In this document: piece by piece, positions 14,514 through 15,433 of the stretch | Numbering within the stretch: position 1 is the first letter of the stretch | How the letters are laid out: each line of letters starts with the position of its first letter | Source: Thermoplasmata archaeon | Lineage (GTDB): Archaea > Thermoplasmatota > Thermoplasmata > UBA184 | Assembly: GCA_030043505.1 (NCBI GenBank) | Contig: JASHXN010000015.1 | Span: forward strand, 1 to 15,433 | DNA: 15,433 bases | Direction: 5' to 3' | Notes under the pieces: model-generated | Told to the model about the DNA's origin: nothing | The model's input: the letters and a program-made list of their open reading frames with translations, nothing else | The model's database searches: none | Program-made: the position numbers and the translations under genes

Positions 14514-14550
14514 CCGTTCCGGGCCGTCACCGAAGAGGAGCGTGCCGCGC

Positions 14551-14559
14551 AGTAATAAC
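14551..14559. promoter_or_regulatory. AT-rich box probably shared by truD and the divergent unknown gene
   Basis: AGTAATAAC is the only AT-rich stretch in the 67-base region between the two starts. On the plus strand GTAATAAC is centred 25-26 bases before the truD GTG (leaderless). On the minus strand GTTATTAC is centred about 26 bases before 14530, giving a short leader for the other gene. The core is nearly symmetric, as would suit two-way use. Confidence 0.5.
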
Positions 14560-14580
14560 AACCGTAGCCTCCATCGGCGC

Positions 14581-15433
14581 GTGCCCGGCGGCGAGCCGAC
14601 GCCGCCCCCCACCGACCGGGCCCTCGGGATGGGGTTCTACCTCTCCCCGTCCCCCGGGGCTCCCGGCCGCCTGAAGGTCTCCCCCGAAGAGTTCCACGTC
14701 CGCGAGGTCTCCACCTCCCCCCGCCCGGACGCGGACGGTCCGATCACCGTCCTCCGGGTCGAGAGCCGTGGCTGGGAGCAGCACGAGCTGGCGGAGGCGA
14801 TCGGGCGGCGTCTGGGGCTCCCGCGGCGCTCGTTGAGCTGGTCCGGAACGAAGGACCGGCGCGCCGTCGCCGAGCGACTGTTCACCTACCGGGGTCCGCC
14901 GCCCACGGGCGAGCTGGGGCTCGACGGGGTTCGCCTCGTCGAGGCGTACCGCGCCCGCGACCGTCTCGTCCTGGGTCAACACTACGGCAACCACTTCGAG
15001 ATCCACGTGCGAACGACCGGAGCACCGGGCGCGAGCGCGGAGCAGTACCGCCGCATCGAGGCCGAGCTTCGCCACGCCGGCGGGGTCCCGAACTTCTTCG
15101 GCCCGCAGCGGTTCGGCGAGGTACGCCCGATCACGCACACGGTCGGCCGGTGGATCGTCCGGGGGGACCTCGCCCGGGCCGTCGACGCCTACCTGATCGA
15201 CCTTCCGCCGACGACGACCCCGGGGTCGGGGGATGCCGCCCGCACCGCCTACGCCGAGCACCGCGACGCCGCCCGGGCGCTCCGGGAGTTCCCGCCCGAG
15301 TACCGGTTCGAGCGCTCGATCCTCGAGCGGCTCAGCCACGGGGATCCCCCGGAGCGGGCGCTCCGTGCGCTGCCGTACGAGCTCCGGCGGCTGTTCGTGC
15401 ACGCGTTCCAGTCGTACCTGTTCAACCGCTATC
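14581..15433 (+). CDS. truD: tRNA pseudouridine(13) synthase TruD, 5' part (cut by window edge)
   Basis: 284 codons are present and the gene runs off the right edge; archaeal TruD is usually near 400 residues or longer, so about a third is missing. The N-terminal LGMGFYLSPSPGAPGRLKVSPEEFHVREV matches the start of archaeal TruD, which converts U13 of tRNA to pseudouridine. The catalytic aspartate is D92 in SGTKDRRAV (88-96), and NFFGPQRFG (171-179) is the second diagnostic block. YELRRLFVHAFQSYLFN near the edge is the third. The GTG at 14581 gives the right length before the LGM segment and lies 25-26 bases after a TATA-like box. An in-frame ATG at 14629 (the M of LGMGF) would cut into the conserved region. 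The gene is divergent from a protein of unknown function. Confidence 0.94.
   Translation, partial: MPGGEPTPPPTDRALGMGFYLSPSPGAPGRLKVSPEEFHVREVSTSPRPDADGPITVLRVESRGWEQHELAEAIGRRLGLPRRSLSWSGTKDRRAVAERLFTYRGPPPTGELGLDGVRLVEAYRARDRLVLGQHYGNHFEIHVRTTGAPGASAEQYRRIEAELRHAGGVPNFFGPQRFGEVRPITHTVGRWIVRGDLARAVDAYLIDLPPTTTPGSGDAARTAYAEHRDAARALREFPPEYRFERSILERLSHGDPPERALRALPYELRRLFVHAFQSYLFNRY

Noticed and set aside
14514..14612. Upstream ATG at 14612 for the unknown protein
   Set aside because: The added residues are low-complexity and cover the truD start and the only promoter-like box.
1..15433. CRISPR array, insertion sequence, integrase, toxin-antitoxin or other defence genes
   Set aside because: No spaced direct repeats, terminal inverted repeats, transposase motifs or nuclease/toxin pairs were seen; the gene content is housekeeping.

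Overview
The window reads as a very GC-rich (roughly 70% by eye) archaeal chromosome segment with densely packed, mostly housekeeping genes and no sign of mobile DNA. Archaeal markers are a NOG1-type GTPase, a beta-CASP RNase of the aCPSF2 type, a stand-alone HTH-CBS regulator, an archaeal-type TruD, a JAMM protease, and small AT islands placed about 25 bases before several start codons, which is the signature of TATA-driven leaderless transcription. The B12-binding/radical SAM protein resembles the family named after Thermoplasma Ta0216. Together these suggest a high-GC member of the Thermoplasmata or a related lineage; this assignment is an inference, not a proof.

Layout. On the minus strand at the left edge lies the N-terminus of an M24 (Xaa-Pro) peptidase, then the split glycine decarboxylase gcvPB and gcvPA, coupled by an ATGA overlap. 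Divergent from gcvPA are a NOG1-like GTPase and a small Rieske ferredoxin (plus). A minus-strand MBL/beta-CASP nuclease meets them tail to tail. Divergent from the nuclease is a plus operon of an inositol-monophosphatase-family phosphatase, NAD kinase and a JAMM metalloprotease, all overlapping. A minus-strand radical SAM gene and a small zinc-finger gene follow. Then come a plus HTH-CBS regulator, a minus P1 (DmpA/NylC-type) peptidase, a plus HExxH putative metalloprotease, a plus MFS transporter, a minus protein of unknown function, and the 5' part of truD (plus), cut by the right edge.

How the genes work together. The clearest functional units are gcvPA/gcvPB (one heteromeric P-protein; GcvT, GcvH and the lipoamide dehydrogenase are not in the window) and the phosphatase/NAD kinase pair, which looks like the two halves of the fused NADP phosphatase/NAD kinase known from Methanocaldococcus. 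NOG1 and TruD belong to ribosome assembly and tRNA modification, and the MBL nuclease to RNA processing. Most divergent pairs start from compact intergenic regions of 67 to 104 bases with one or two AT islands. No gene-free stretch exceeds about 105 bases. I saw no tRNA, rRNA, CRISPR, insertion sequence or defence system. I did not find a convincing new multi-gene system; the best leads are the unrecognised proteins and the promoter architecture.
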